The position numbers were made by a program, and so were the translations under genes. From the NCBI GenBank assembly GCA_028023455.1, contig JAQFVV010000029.1, positions 10,824,838 to 10,888,837 on the forward strand: DNA of 64,000 bases, written 5' to 3'. The notes under the pieces were generated by a model. It had not been told where the DNA came from. It saw only the letters and a list, made by a program, of their open reading frames with translations, and did not search any database. Every line of letters starts with the position of its first letter. The first letter of the stretch is position 1. Origin of the DNA: Epiperipatus broadwayi. Its lineage: Eukaryota; Onychophora; Udeonychophora; Euonychophora; Peripatidae. This document shows, in pieces, positions 24,550 through 36,538 of the stretch.

Positions 24550-24693
24550 CCTTAACATTTGTTGCTTTGATTTACCATTATTGACTAACACTTTATATTA
24601 TTTAATGTAAGCTTGTGATTGAGACTTGTAGAGGTCCCTACTATCACATCTTTACACGCACATTCTTGAGATTACAGCCTTAGTAAATATTAC
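24550..24693 (+). mobile_element. Fragment of the 'taaatattac' inverted-repeat family
   Basis: The segment 'aagcttgtgattgagacttg' plus 'tagaggtccctac' followed by 'cattcttgagattacagcc' and 'ttagtaaatattac' matches, in the same order, the outer parts of the element split by the LINE at 38,675-43,582. It shows what that element looks like uninterrupted. The outermost tail is missing here. Confidence 0.65.
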
Positions 24694-24822
24694 TATTTAA
24701 TTTTATAAAAGTTAATTTCTAAAAAATCTAAAAAGATTTTAATTAAGCAGTAAGAAGATATTGTATTTAATTTTAACTAGTAGTTTTTTTATATAGTATC
24801 CAACTACATCATAAATTATAAT

Positions 24823-24953
24823 TATAAATTTTATTAAACGAGCATTATTATATTAAGTAATATTTACTAAGGCTGTAACCTTAGGAATAAGCGTCCTTAC
24901 CTTCGAATTTTTCAGACGCTTATTCCTAAGGTTACAGCCTTAGTAAATATTAC
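24823..24953 (-). mobile_element. Short palindromic insertion of the same family, 12-bp duplication
   Basis: The direct repeats 'ataaattataat' (24,811-24,822 and 24,954-24,965) flank a hairpin. Its arms run from 'gtaatatttactaaggctgt' to 'taaccttaggaataagcgtc' and back, with a ~19-nt loop. A 34-nt tail ('tataaattttattaaacg'...) occurs only on the left. This is the same one-sided-tail foldback layout as the other insertions. Confidence 0.8.
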
Positions 24954-24965
24954 ATAAATTATAAT

Positions 24966-25920
24966 AGAATAATCTCTCATATGTTTACTCATATGCTTCG
25001 AAAAGGAGTCATCTTCATTCTACTCTAAAACCAATACTAACCTAAGCTTGGGTAATCAATCATTTCTATTTTCTGACTAATTGGTTTCAGTCTTTTGATT
25101 ACATCAGTGAAGATTTGGATTCAAAGCTGGAAATAATTCACTTATTCATTTAGCAGCAATCTTTTATACAATCCAGGATACTCTAATCCCAATATATTAG
25201 TATGAATTTGAATTGAGGCTCACTTAAATTGCTATATTGATCATATACCAGGTCAGTTTATATATATTTCTGAGATTCAGTTCTATATTGTCTACAAGCT
25301 GCTAAATACAGAAGTACCTTAGTTTTGAATCCTTGCCTTCACTGATTAAAGGAAAATCAAGAAACCAATCAATTTTGAGATGAGGTTTATAGCACTGTAC
25401 TATCTGATGTTCACTGATTACTCAATCATACAGTAGATGGCTCTAGTATAGAATCAAAATAACTACTATTGGAAGTTATTGTAAACCTGGTTATTCCAAT
25501 ATAAGACTTTTCTATAATTCTCTGTGCCATTTTGCAATCTTTATTTCATTTTGAAATTTAGAAACCATAAGACAAAATAAGCAAGATCCATAATTGTAAA
25601 AATTTCCAGTTAATTATTAAATAAAAAATGTAATTGATAGTAAAATGTATTTTTTTTTTCAATTTAGAAATTACTTGAACTATTCAATAAATCACAACTT
25701 TAAATCAAAAAATACTTTCAGCCTAAAAAAAAAGTCAAAGCAAGTTTTTAAAATTGATTATTAAATAATTATGTAATAAACATTGTGACTGTGAGATTAT
25801 TTTGCAAAAAAAAAAAAAAAAAATCAAGTGAAATACTTTATATATATACCAATAAAATGTCCGTTAATTAAAAAACTATATATATATATATTTAAATATA
25901 TGTATATCGTCTATACTAAA
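24966..25920. other. No recognisable feature
   Basis: AT-rich, noncoding. A long A run lies at about 25,806-25,823. Confidence 0.5.
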
Positions 25921-26026
25921 CTTATCATAATTAAGTGACTTGAACTCGAACGTTCAAGCTCTCTCTATATATATCCAATCAATCTTATACAACTGATACA
26001 CATGACAACATACATGTGAAAAAGAT

Positions 26027-26093
26027 AAACAATCTCCAATATAAGTATTTCATGCTGAACCAGCACTCATCAGTTGGTCCAGATCATCATCTC
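26027..26093 (-). ncRNA. H1 hammerhead ribozyme, core intact
   Basis: The minus strand reads CTGATGA (complement at 26,067-26,073), stem II 'gtgctg/cagcat' and GAAA, then a short stem III 'ata/tat'. Proximal stem I is ccaa/ttgg. The distal stem I pairs 'atgatct' with 'agattgt' through all seven positions, two of them G-U. No invariant base is missing. This is the best-preserved copy together with 18,410 and 26,194. Confidence 0.82.
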
Positions 26094-26193
26094 GCACACG
26101 TATATACAATCAGTGCTCAGTTGCTTGATCATTAAAGTTTAAAGATTTGCTATTTTAATATAAACTAAGCACTGATTGTATATATGTTTGGGA

Positions 26194-26260
26194 GATAGTG
26201 ATGTGGATCAACTGATGAGTGCTAGTTCAGCATGAAATACATATATTGGAGATCATTTAT
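26194..26260 (+). ncRNA. H1 hammerhead ribozyme, core intact
   Basis: CTGATGA lies at 26,212-26,218. Stem II is 'tgct/agca' with a five-base loop, closed at the base by a G-U pair, and is followed by GAAA and a short stem III. Proximal stem I 'caa/ttg' and distal 'gtgat/atcat' pair. Confidence 0.8.
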
Positions 26261-26345
26261 CTTTTTCATATGTAGGTTCTCATGTGTATCAGTTGTATAA
26301 GATGAATTGAATAGATATACGGAGCTTGAAAGTTCAAGTTCCTTA

Positions 26346-26392
26346 ACTACACACACGCACACACATGCGCGCGCGCACACACATATATAATA
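26346..26392. repeat. (AC/GC)n microsatellite
   Basis: An alternating purine-pyrimidine tract with AC and GC dinucleotides adjoins the H1 pair. Confidence 0.85.
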
Positions 26393-27446
26393 AAAACATA
26401 TACAGTAGTAAAATCATATTCAATAATATTTTAATTAAGTTAAAAATAAAAAATCGAACATATATTAAGTTACTAAAAATTTGTATTAATTTTCCCTCAT
26501 GGATAACTCACCACTGATATACAATCCAAAATGTTTGGCTGACTCAAAATAAATATATATGTAGCCATCCTTTGGCAAGTTAATTATGCAATAGAATAAA
26601 AAAATGGAGGAAAGAACCATCGTTAATTTAATTCCTAAGTTATTTTGCCTAATTTGTACAATGTAATGAAAAAGATTGCCTATTTTATAAAGCCAATTTT
26701 TATTTATGCGAGAACAAATATTATTGTACCCCAGTTGTCACAATTCTGAATTGAATTGATGGGTTTTGAACTATAATAATTCTCTTACACGTATTTTATA
26801 ATTAACATATATATAAAGAAGATAATGTGGAAAACAAATAATTCAAAACTAGCTTTTAATAATAAAATAATGTATATTAAAATACTTTTTTTACAAAAAC
26901 ATTTTTATTTAATTTGATGACTAATATACTAAAACAAATTCTGGAGTCATAGTTTTGGTTGTTATATGGAACTTTAATTAAAATTGCTGGCTATCCATGA
27001 AATAATTAATTCAGCCAATAACAGAGCATTTTAATCACAAACTTTCTTAAAAAAAAATTAATAAACTAATAAAAGTTCAAAATTTAAATGAAATTTCCAT
27101 GCTTAACTCTGTAATTTATCATTTTAAAATAGATTTGATAAAGAATATTAATTGAATTACTTTATGGATACCATATGATTTTATTTAAAGTACCTTATAA
27201 TAACTAAAATTATGGTTCCGAAAAAAAATATTTTTTGCTTTTTAGTACATTACTCACCTAATTAAACAAAAGCATTTTTTAAAATTATATATATATTAGT
27301 TTTTAACACTTGAGAATTTTGCAACAGACTTTTTGTTAACAAGTCTATCTCTATATCACTTCAGTTTTTCAAAATCATTTGTCATGAATAAAAATTTTCA
27401 ATTCAATATCTCCTGTATATACCAAGGAACATAAATAAAAACACAA
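26393..27446. other. No recognisable feature
   Basis: AT-rich noncoding DNA. Confidence 0.5.
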
Positions 27447-30400
27447 TGATGAGATGATGATATACACTGTGACTTCTCCTTTTTCAGAATCAGGAATCTC
27501 TCAGCTATGATGCCCATAGAAATCTGTTAACCACCTTACCTTCCCTCTCTATTCCCTGCACTTGGTTTTTCCCATTATGCCACTTCCACAACATAATCTT
27601 TATCAATTCCATGGCTTTATATCTAAACCCCCCTAATCTTTTTCCAAACACAGCATAAAAATCAAGAACTCATTTTCTGTATAATCAATATGTTTATATT
27701 TATTCTCCCACAACTTCATTATTTGTACCCTTTCTCCTTGCAAGCATTTACATTCAATTAACAGATGCCTAATATTTTCTATGCCTTCCTTAAACAACTT
27801 GCAGACTAAATCACCCAAAATTTTCCATTTATGTGTATATTACATTGTTGTTAAAGATCCTGTTTCAGCCTTAAACAGTAAACTACTTTCCTTGCTATTA
27901 TCAAAATTAACTCACATCCAATATTCCATTTACTTCTATATATATTTAAACTCCTTTTCTCTCCATACCAATTCTCCATTTCTCCAACACTCTATTCTTT
28001 ATTACTGCATCTATTCTTCTGTCCTATTCCTTGCCACTATTACACCCAACAATTCTCCTAGCACAATTATCCCACATTTTTCATAAGTATATCAACATAA
28101 ATTCTTTACCCAAATCAGCTGCATACCATACTATCTTTCTCACCCATCTTGTTGCCTGCTCTTTACTCTTAACTCAATTAAATACTATTTTGGCTATTCT
28201 CTTATTATGCATAAACTGCAATCTACTGAACATTTTCATTTTACTTTTTTCATCTCTTATATAAAAATGTGACCATATCACTTTTCCTTGAATTGCCTCC
28301 TTTGCCATCTACACATCTGCATCTAATGCATGTCTTTCTACTTCTCTTTGTACCTTTCCTAAGTAATCTAACAACACTCTATTTACACATAATGCATCAT
28401 TACCATATGTCAACCCTGCTACTTCCACTCTCTTCCATTCAATTCTAGCTACATCATATTTATTATATGAAAATAGTGTTACATTTTTTTATTAATCCCC
28501 TTCTTTTCTTTGCTTCATTTATAAATTTTTTCTCCTATTCATTCAAGCAATTTCTTTGATTGCTTAAGATTTCCAAATACCTATTCACTACACTTAATTT
28601 TATATCTCCCAATAAACATTCTTTATCTTCTCTTTCTCTGGTATTAATCATCATTACTTTTGATTTTTCTTCACTAAATTTAATCTCCAACTTTTTACTC
28701 ACTCTTATGCATGTCTACAGCATAACTTCAATATCTTCCCTTATCTGTGCACAAGAAGTTATCACCGACAAACAAAAGACCTGATAATGTATATGCTCCC
28801 TTGCCACCTAATTAAAGGTATTTTACCACTCTTCCTAGTCTTTCTATTGCTCTCCTCATTTCTCACAAATACAACAAAAACAAAATAGGTGACATAGGAC
28901 ATTTTTGTCATAGTCCCACCTCATTTTTAACTTTAACTGATTCTATATTTCCTAATTATTATGTATAGTAATTATTTTCATACAATCTCTTAATAAGATC
29001 CATTCCCAAATTTACTAAACTTACCTATAATCTATTTCTATTTACTCTATTATATGCCTTCTCTATATCTATAAAAACCATATATAATTATCTACCTGTA
29101 TTTCTACTCATATTTATAAGTTGTGTAACTACAAATAAACTATCTCCTATACATCTATCCATTTGAAAAGTTCCTTGCATTTCTCCTACTATATTATTTT
29201 TTCCATCCATTTTGTGACTCATCCAGCCACCATATATATGAAAACTATATATAACTCTGACATTACCACTATCAGTTTATAATTACTTAACTAGTAGCCT
29301 TACACTTGTATTATTCCAATTATTGGAAAATCTCTTGCCTGTGTCATCTCATTAAAACATGATAATAGGTTTAATTTTGTCATTTGTCCTAAATTCATTA
29401 TCATCTCTGCTGCCCATCCACCTAAACCTTTTGCTTTCCACTTTTCAATTTCTTTCTTGTCTCTTTCAGTTCATTTTCTGCAAACATACTATTTCCATTA
29501 CTATATGCTTTCATGTTTGTTATCACTCTGTCCTTCACATCTAACATCTATTCTATATCTATTACATACTTATTTAAGATTGTCTGTAATTCTTCTGTAG
29601 AGCTACACTTCATTCCCTCATCATCTAGTAATACTATTTCTTTCTCCCTAGATTCCTTCTTTTAATGTATTTCCAAAATATTTTACTCCCATCTCTTCCA
29701 CTTTTATTAATATTTTCCAACAATTTACTATTTAATTTTATTCTCTCTCTATAATTAACTTTCTTGACCAACATCATTTTTAAAAAATACTTTTCCCATT
29801 TAACATTAACATCTTTTTTACTTTATTTGTTCTCAATAGCACACTTACATTCTATGCATGCTTTCCCCTCTCAGTTACACTTTTACTAGCTCTCACTTTC
29901 CTATTACTTTTATTCTTCTGAATATTCTCACCTAAATCCCTATTTGCCACTTTTTCTACTTCATCACAACAGTTCTTATATTTATCCCCAACCAACTCTT
30001 GCACGGTTGCTTCACCTTTTAAATGATATTCTTTTAACTTATTTTTATCATTCATTCTCCATCCACATCTTTCACTATTCTTTCTACTTTTATTACTATT
30101 TCCCATTACTTTACTAATCATTTCTATTATAAAGAAATTATAATCACTATTACATACTCTTTCTTCATTACCAAACACTTTAATTTTTCATATTTTATTC
30201 ATTCTCTCTTTCTTTGCTTGTGTGAAATATATTATTTCTAGACCATGTATATTGTTCCTCATAAATATTTGATAAATTTCCAATGCTCAAATTCACTCTG
30301 TGACAAGATTTTTCAAAAGCTGTAATTTTTGTTATTTACATCATCAATTCCTTCAATATGTCCATTCATATCCCCCTATAACCATTATCTTCTTCCCCCT

Positions 30401-32925
30401 CTTTTAAAACTCTGTATATTCTTAACTATGCATTCATATATGCTACTATTCCACTCCATTTTATAGTTTGATCATATCCAGTTGCTATATACACTATAGC
30501 CACCACCCATTCTTGTCTTTCTAACTTTATCTCAAATCATAAATGTTCTTGACATTTAACCGTATTTAAATATTTTTTGACATAACTCATATCACAACCT
30601 TTTTTCTTTTCTATTTATACTCTGCCATACCAAGTCTTCCAGTATTCTTCTCTTAGATATGTTTCCACTACTGCTAGTACCTTAAACTCTTCATTTTAAC
30701 TGCTTTGTTTAATTCCAGCCAGTTTTCTGGTCTCCTACCATCTTGCATATTTATATATCCAATTTTAATATACAAAATTAACAAAGCGTATGCCACACTT
30801 GAATGAGAAGCTATAAAGATACACAGAAATTATTACACACTAAGCGCTTTCGAGGTCTTTTGCCTCATATTCATAGCGGTACTGTGAGCTGCAGAATGAA
30901 AAAACAGGGCAAGGGAAACAAAACAGTATGCAAAGCATATGCAAATGAATTAGATAGTCCAACGTTTGGAGATGTCAAAGCAGGTATCTCGTCTATTGAT
31001 GGAGTTATTATTGCCATTAATAAAATATGCTTCTCTGATTTTCCGCTTAATGTCATTTTTCTCAATACAGACTATTTTAGACATTTGTTTGAACCTTCCA
31101 GCCCTAAAATAGTCTGTATTGAGAAAAATGACATCAAGCGGAAAATCAGAGAAGCATATTTTATTAATGGCAATAACAACTCCATCAATAGACGAAATAC
31201 CTGCTTTGACATCTCCAAACATTGGACTATCTAATTCATTTGCATATGCTTTGCATACTGTTTTGTTTCCCTTGCCCTGTTTTTTCATTCTGCAGCTCAC
31301 AGTACCACTATGAATATGAGGCAAAAGACCTTGAAAGCGCTTAGCGTGTAATAATTTCTGTGTATCTTTATAGCTTCTCATTCAAGTGTGGCATACGCTT
31401 TGTTAATTTTGTATATTAAATTATCGAATGAGAAGTCTTAAAATCTTTAATACTTTACAAATATGAATATCCAATTTTAATAATTTCTTCTTTCCTAATT
31501 ATCCTTTTATAAATATTTTGATTCTTTCTTCTCCATTACATTTATAAATAACTTGCTTACTATTAATTTTACAGATCCATTTTCTCTCCCCATCTTCATT
31601 TATATCCAAATCTGTTACACTTTATTTATTTCTTACATCCTGTCCATTTTTCTTCTTTCTGATAAGACTGCAACTTAAACCCCACACCCCTTTATAAGTT
31701 TCCTGAATTATATTCTTTATAAATCAAACTCCCTAAAACTTCACTTTCTTGTTTTGATAAGTACAATCCATCTTTATTATATAACTTCCTCTTACTAATA
31801 AAAAAATCCTACACATCCACAAACACATCATTTCTCTCACACAATTTTTTCAATTTCTCATTTATAGAACATGCCCTATCTAACATATACCTATTGTCAA
31901 ATCCTGGTAATAATCCAACTATTCATACTCTTTTTTAATCTTATTCAAATTACTAATCAATTCTATGTACTCATCTATTACTCTCTCTGAAGGCGCTGAC
32001 AAATTATGTCCCTATCATAACATACACATCTCTACTTCCTTGTTTCTTTATCATATCTGTAACATCCCTAATTCTAGCTCCAGGAAGACGTTCTTATATA
32101 CCTGTTTTTATTTTCCTTTGCAATTATATCTCCACATTCTCTAATTAGTGAATCTCCTGTCAATACTGTCTCATAGTTTACTTTTTCTACTTCATCTGCA
32201 ACATTCTGTTCCATCTTCTGGACTTCCTTAACTATTTCTTTATCATTCCTATTTAATAATACCTTTATCTCCTCACACTTCATCTCTAATGATTTTAATT
32301 TTGCTTCTACATCATTTACCTCTTCCTCTATCTTACTTATTCTTTGGTTAATCATCTTCATTGCACTGCTTATTTTTTTATTCCATATCTCTTGTCACAT
32401 CACTAAAAACATACTTTATACTATTTTCCTCAACTACATTTTGCTCCATATCTCCTGACTTTCTTATTAAATATCTACACTCAGAAAACATTTTTATCAC
32501 ATTTACACACTGTCTACATAACCATAAACCTGTTACAGTCTTCCTAATCTTATTTAAGCATTTCAAATCATAAACCTCATCACATATGATACACTCTACC
32601 ACAGCCTGTCTAATTTCTTTCTGACCATTATATATGCATTGTGGAATACAAATACAATCAATATTTCCTTATTTTTTAAGTCCCTTACTCTATATTTAAC
32701 TTTATGCTTCCTCTCCTACCCTTCGAATCCTTTTATACAAAGAAGAAAAATTTTACTTTCTTTTAATGGCAATTGATAAACACATTTTCCAACCTAAGGC
32801 TTCAAAACATTATCTTCTTTCTCAACTAAATCACTTCCTTTCTTAAATTAAAAAAATTCTTTAATAACAAAATTACTAAAAACCAACTAATCTTACATAC
32901 AACTTACAATAACACCCTCATAATA
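27447..32925 (-). pseudogene. Decayed CR1/L2-like LINE, second copy of the 38.7-kb family
   Basis: The minus strand carries the same parts as the nearly intact copy at 38,675-43,582. The 3' end lies near 'gatgagatgatgatat'. The C-terminal zinc knuckle is at about 27,750-27,820 (IENIRHLLIECKCL). Reverse transcriptase and endonuclease remnants follow through 28-30.7 kb. ORF1 pieces include the coiled coil (32,074-32,361) with the esterase start VLTGDSLIREC, and the PHD-like finger (32,378-32,640, VECIICDEVYDLKCLNK and GLWLCRQC). Frames are broken throughout. It is split at 30,771 by a palindromic element, which is therefore younger. Confidence 0.85.
30771..31466. mobile_element. Near-perfect 657-bp palindrome, Penelope-like inverted copies, 16-bp target duplication
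   Basis: Direct repeats 'atatccaattttaata' (30,755-30,770 and 31,467-31,482) bracket the insertion. The inverted arms run from 30,764 to 31,420 about a 23-nt loop (31,081-31,103). The left arm overlaps the target duplicate by a few bases. A 46-nt tail after 31,420 has no counterpart on the left. Because the arms match, 143-codon frames appear on both strands. Reading outward from the centre, each arm encodes KIVCIEKNDIKRKIREAYFI and then NNNSINRRDTCFDISKRW before a stop. The KIREAYFI...INRR...W pattern resembles the C-terminal end of GIY-YIG endonuclease domains in Penelope-like elements; that assignment is from pattern recognition. The rest of each arm would be 3' untranslated sequence. Confidence 0.75.
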
Positions 32926-35339
32926 AAAATTTTTTTGCTTCAATATTTAAAATGGTGCAACAAAACACTTTCCAAATGTTATCAAAATTATTCATGATCT
33001 TCCAAATTCAATTAAAACTATTTCTCTTGATTCCAATTTTCTCTCCACATCCACCCAGCAAGCATACAATTTTCATAGCAATAAATATCTTTGAATACAA
33101 TCACAAAAAATATATAAACTTTAACTTATCTTGCAGAACAAAACAGCCACATCAGCATAGCAAGTCAGTCAAAGTCTATGATAGAAGCATCTATTATATG
33201 TTTGTCAATTTGTTCAGGCATCACTCAAAAATTACTCACCTGATTTGGATGTGCTTTGAAATATGTCCCCCCAACATTGTTAAGTTAGATCACCCTAAAA
33301 TTTTGTATTGTCATCTATATCTAACATGTATATAAAATTTGAAGAAATCAATTCAGTAGAAGTAAATTAAAAATTAGTTAAGCAAAATGAGAAGTTAAGC
33401 AAAATATATAAAATCATTTAAAATCAGTTGCAAGATTTTTATTTTATGAGGATAGCAATTTAATAAAGCAAGTTTTATGAAAATAAGAGGAATTAAAATT
33501 TCATCCATCATTTTTTTTTTCTATTTTAATTAAATGAAAACACTCACAAAATTTCTTGAACACTAAACAGAAGACTATGTCTATATCAATCAGTTCAATT
33601 TTTCAGAGTCATTTTCATAAAGAAGAAAGCTATTAATATTTAAATATCAAAAATGGAAATTATTATGCTATTTTTTATTTAAAATTATAATAAATAAAAA
33701 TATAATATATAATAGCAGTAAATATATATATGCTTAATTCTCTTTTTACATGATAGATTGGTTTTCAAAAATTAAATTCATGTAAAAAAATACATTGTAT
33801 ATATGGAAAATAAAGAGATTGATTTCAGACCTAAGAAATCAACAAAAAGAATTAAATAAATAATATGAAAATTTTCATTAGTTATATTTTTTATGTGCTA
33901 TCATTGAACATAAATAAAAAATGAGTTATAATAACATAAATTTCATTTAAATAATAAAAAACTTGAAAGTGATATTATTTATGATGAAACACTCATTGGT
34001 TTTTCTATAACAGCCATCAAAAACTTTAACGTTCAAAGCATGTCATCACTACTATTACTTTTATTTTATTTAACTTATTATTTTTTTTAATTTAACAACT
34101 AACACAATTAAAAAGAAAAATTGTAGGTCCCTGGAACTACATAATTATCGAAAATACAGACAACATCTTGCTTGTCCATAAAACAGAAAGTACCTAAGAT
34201 TTTATTCACTGTCATTGGCTAAATAAACACATACAATTGAACGTGATTAGAATATTATTGCTATCACTAAATATGATTTTTAGCAAAATTAATACATATA
34301 AATTTAAATAAATTAATCAATTAAATTTAAACAAAAGTACATTTTTTTTAAAATATCAATACCAATAAGGAATTTTTAAAAAAAACCCAAATGTCAAAAT
34401 GCAAACGAAGCATCAATAGCAAAAAGATACATCCCCTTTCAAAACAAAACATCAAAAATGTTACAATGCAGACCAACAAATGTCTCTGTTTGCAGAAATA
34501 ATGCTGAAAAAGGGATTTTTGTTTTTAAAATAATGAGAAATAAAGAGATGATTTTAAAAAAAATTAGGTGATATATATGATTAGGTGATAATAACAAATT
34601 TCTTTAAAGTTTTGTGATGTAATTGTGATGAATTTGATCGCAGAAACAAATCTATAAATAAACACCGAATTAAAAACATTCACAATCTTCTAAAAAGAAA
34701 AAGAAATTGTTTCATATTACTTACATGAAATTATTTGGAACTAAAAAAAAGGTTTAATAACGACTTAAGACAATCTAAGATTTACTTTGAGAAGGGAGGA
34801 TTTTTTTTAAACCTTCCAGACAATGATGTTCGTTTCTTTATTCCAATCACCAATACATCACAGCAGCTCTAATCCCAAAGTATTGCTTTTTTATTTTTTT
34901 TATCAATCATGTTATTTTAAAACAACTTGTGTAAAAAGAGAAATTATTTCAAAATTGTGCCAAAAAAAAATTAATGTACAAAAAGAATCAGGTATATATT
35001 AATACAGTATATATATATAAGCCTTTTTCAGCACATGGTTAGTGCTATTCTCAAATGTTTTGCACCTATTTTAATGTTAACTAATTACTGCAGATAAAAC
35101 ACTATCTGAAATAGGAGACAATATAAATTACAAAAAAAAAAAAAGGAATTGTATTTAGAATTAATTGTGTCATACGGGGAATAAAATGTAAGAGCAAAGA
35201 ACATAAAAATACAATTAATAGTTGAGATGAAAAATTTGCTTTATACATTTACTATTTAACATATAGATATAAAATATATACTATAAAAATATTAAATCTT
35301 TAAATTACATTAAAGATCCACAAAGATGATAGATATATG
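32926..35339. other. No recognisable feature
   Basis: AT-rich DNA. A 127-codon frame at 32,952-33,335 has no recognisable domain and AT-driven composition; I do not call it a gene. Confidence 0.45.
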
Positions 35340-35740
35340 AAACATACTATATTAAGCATAACTTAATAATTGTATAAATATTTATAAAACTTCAATAAAT
35401 TTATTTAAAAACTAGTCATTTAAAAATAAATAAAAAATTATATAATGATAGTATATATAAATTGAATAGGTGTGTTTTTATTTATTATGTATATTGTTAT
35501 ATTATATTGACAATTCTTTCAACTTTTATTGAATCTCTATATCATAATTTTTTTCTATTTTATTTTGTTATTTTACTTCCATTATAGAACACTACATAAC
35601 ATTATCTGCAACAACTGGTGACCATTAAAATAGATATCAAACATTTTAGGACACAAACCCTATGCCAAATACGCTTTTTATACATAATTTTTAACATATA
35701 TATTTATAAAGCTGTTACACATATTTTCGTTAAAATGTAA
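35340..35740 (+). repeat. Diverged dispersed repeat (partner at 4,870-5,335)
   Basis: Collinear with 4,870-5,335 over several short blocks, including 'tttataaaacttc', 'ttattatgtatattgtta', 'atagaacacta' and 'acgctttttatacata'. No termini are identifiable. Confidence 0.45.
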
Positions 35741-36413
35741 AAAAATAAGAATTAAAAAATGTGACTGTGATTTCTAATAGTTGAAATTACTTTTTTTGTC
35801 ATTTTTCGAACTTGTTTCCATAAGTATTAAAATATTTGTTTATATTTGTAAGTCCTATGTGAGTTAAATTAATAACTACGCCATCTATCAAATATAACTA
35901 AAAAATTACTAAACTCTTTGAATGTGCTTGGAAATGCATCCAACCAACAGTTCAGTTGAATATGTCTGAAATATTGCATTATAGTTGATATCAAATATAA
36001 GTACAAAATTTGAAGAAAATCTGTTAAGCAGAAATATATTAAAAACAAGATATGAATCACACAAATAGAAGAAAGAAGTTAAACAAAGTTTAATAGTATG
36101 GAGTTTGGTCAAATTACCAATACCACTGTGATTATTAGACTTCAAATTATTACCATTATTATTTGCAATAAAATATGCTTTAAAACTAAAGTTTTTTTTT
36201 CTCAGTGATGAAACTTTATTCATCAAAAATAAGGTATAAATACTGTTAAATAAGAGGTTTACAAAGAATGGTAAAAATGAAATTCAGGAGCAACATGGTA
36301 AAAGGGGAAGGATACATATGAAAAGGGAAAGGGTGGGTGTTAACCGTACACACCTTATTTGTTGATACTAGTTGGGTTCTGCTTCCTATGATTGAATTTT
36401 AGGTCTTGCTTAG
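35741..36413. other. No recognisable feature
   Basis: AT-rich. Overlapping short frames on the minus strand (35,869-36,226) show no domain. Confidence 0.45.
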
Positions 36414-36426
36414 TAATCAAGGATTC

Positions 36427-36525
36427 AAAGGCAAAACTCTCCATACAGTAGTGGAGAGTTTTGCCTTTGTTTACAACAATTATGTGCTAGTATAAGAGAT
36501 GGTGATCATGTGATGTTTAGTGGTT
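36427..36525 (+). mobile_element. H2 element, short foldback copy, 13-bp duplication
   Basis: Flanked by 'taatcaaggattc' (36,414-36,426 and 36,526-36,538). The left arm 'aaaggcaaaactctcc' is the complement of 'ggagagttttgcctttg' just to its right. The remaining ~57 nt is the complete H2 3' tail ending 'gtgatgtttagtggtt'. The ribozyme region is entirely lost. This minimal copy shows the architecture most clearly: a tiny hairpin plus a one-sided tail between direct repeats. Confidence 0.85.
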
Positions 36526-36538
36526 TAATCAAGGATTC

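Larger units (their letters stand above)
25921..26345. mobile_element. H1 hammerhead repeats, head-to-head inverted pair
   Basis: A minus-strand H1 copy (about 25,940-26,125) meets a plus-strand copy (about 26,126-26,345) near 'cgtatatacaatcagtgctc'. Both contain an intact hammerhead core. A transcript through the pair would fold into a long hairpin. Confidence 0.8.

Noticed and set aside
27781-29544. Several plus-strand frames
   Set aside because: They are antisense shadows of the minus-strand LINE.
30803-31381. Two 143-codon genes on opposite strands
   Set aside because: They are mirror images created by the palindrome; only the outward-reading C-terminal part looks like real protein.
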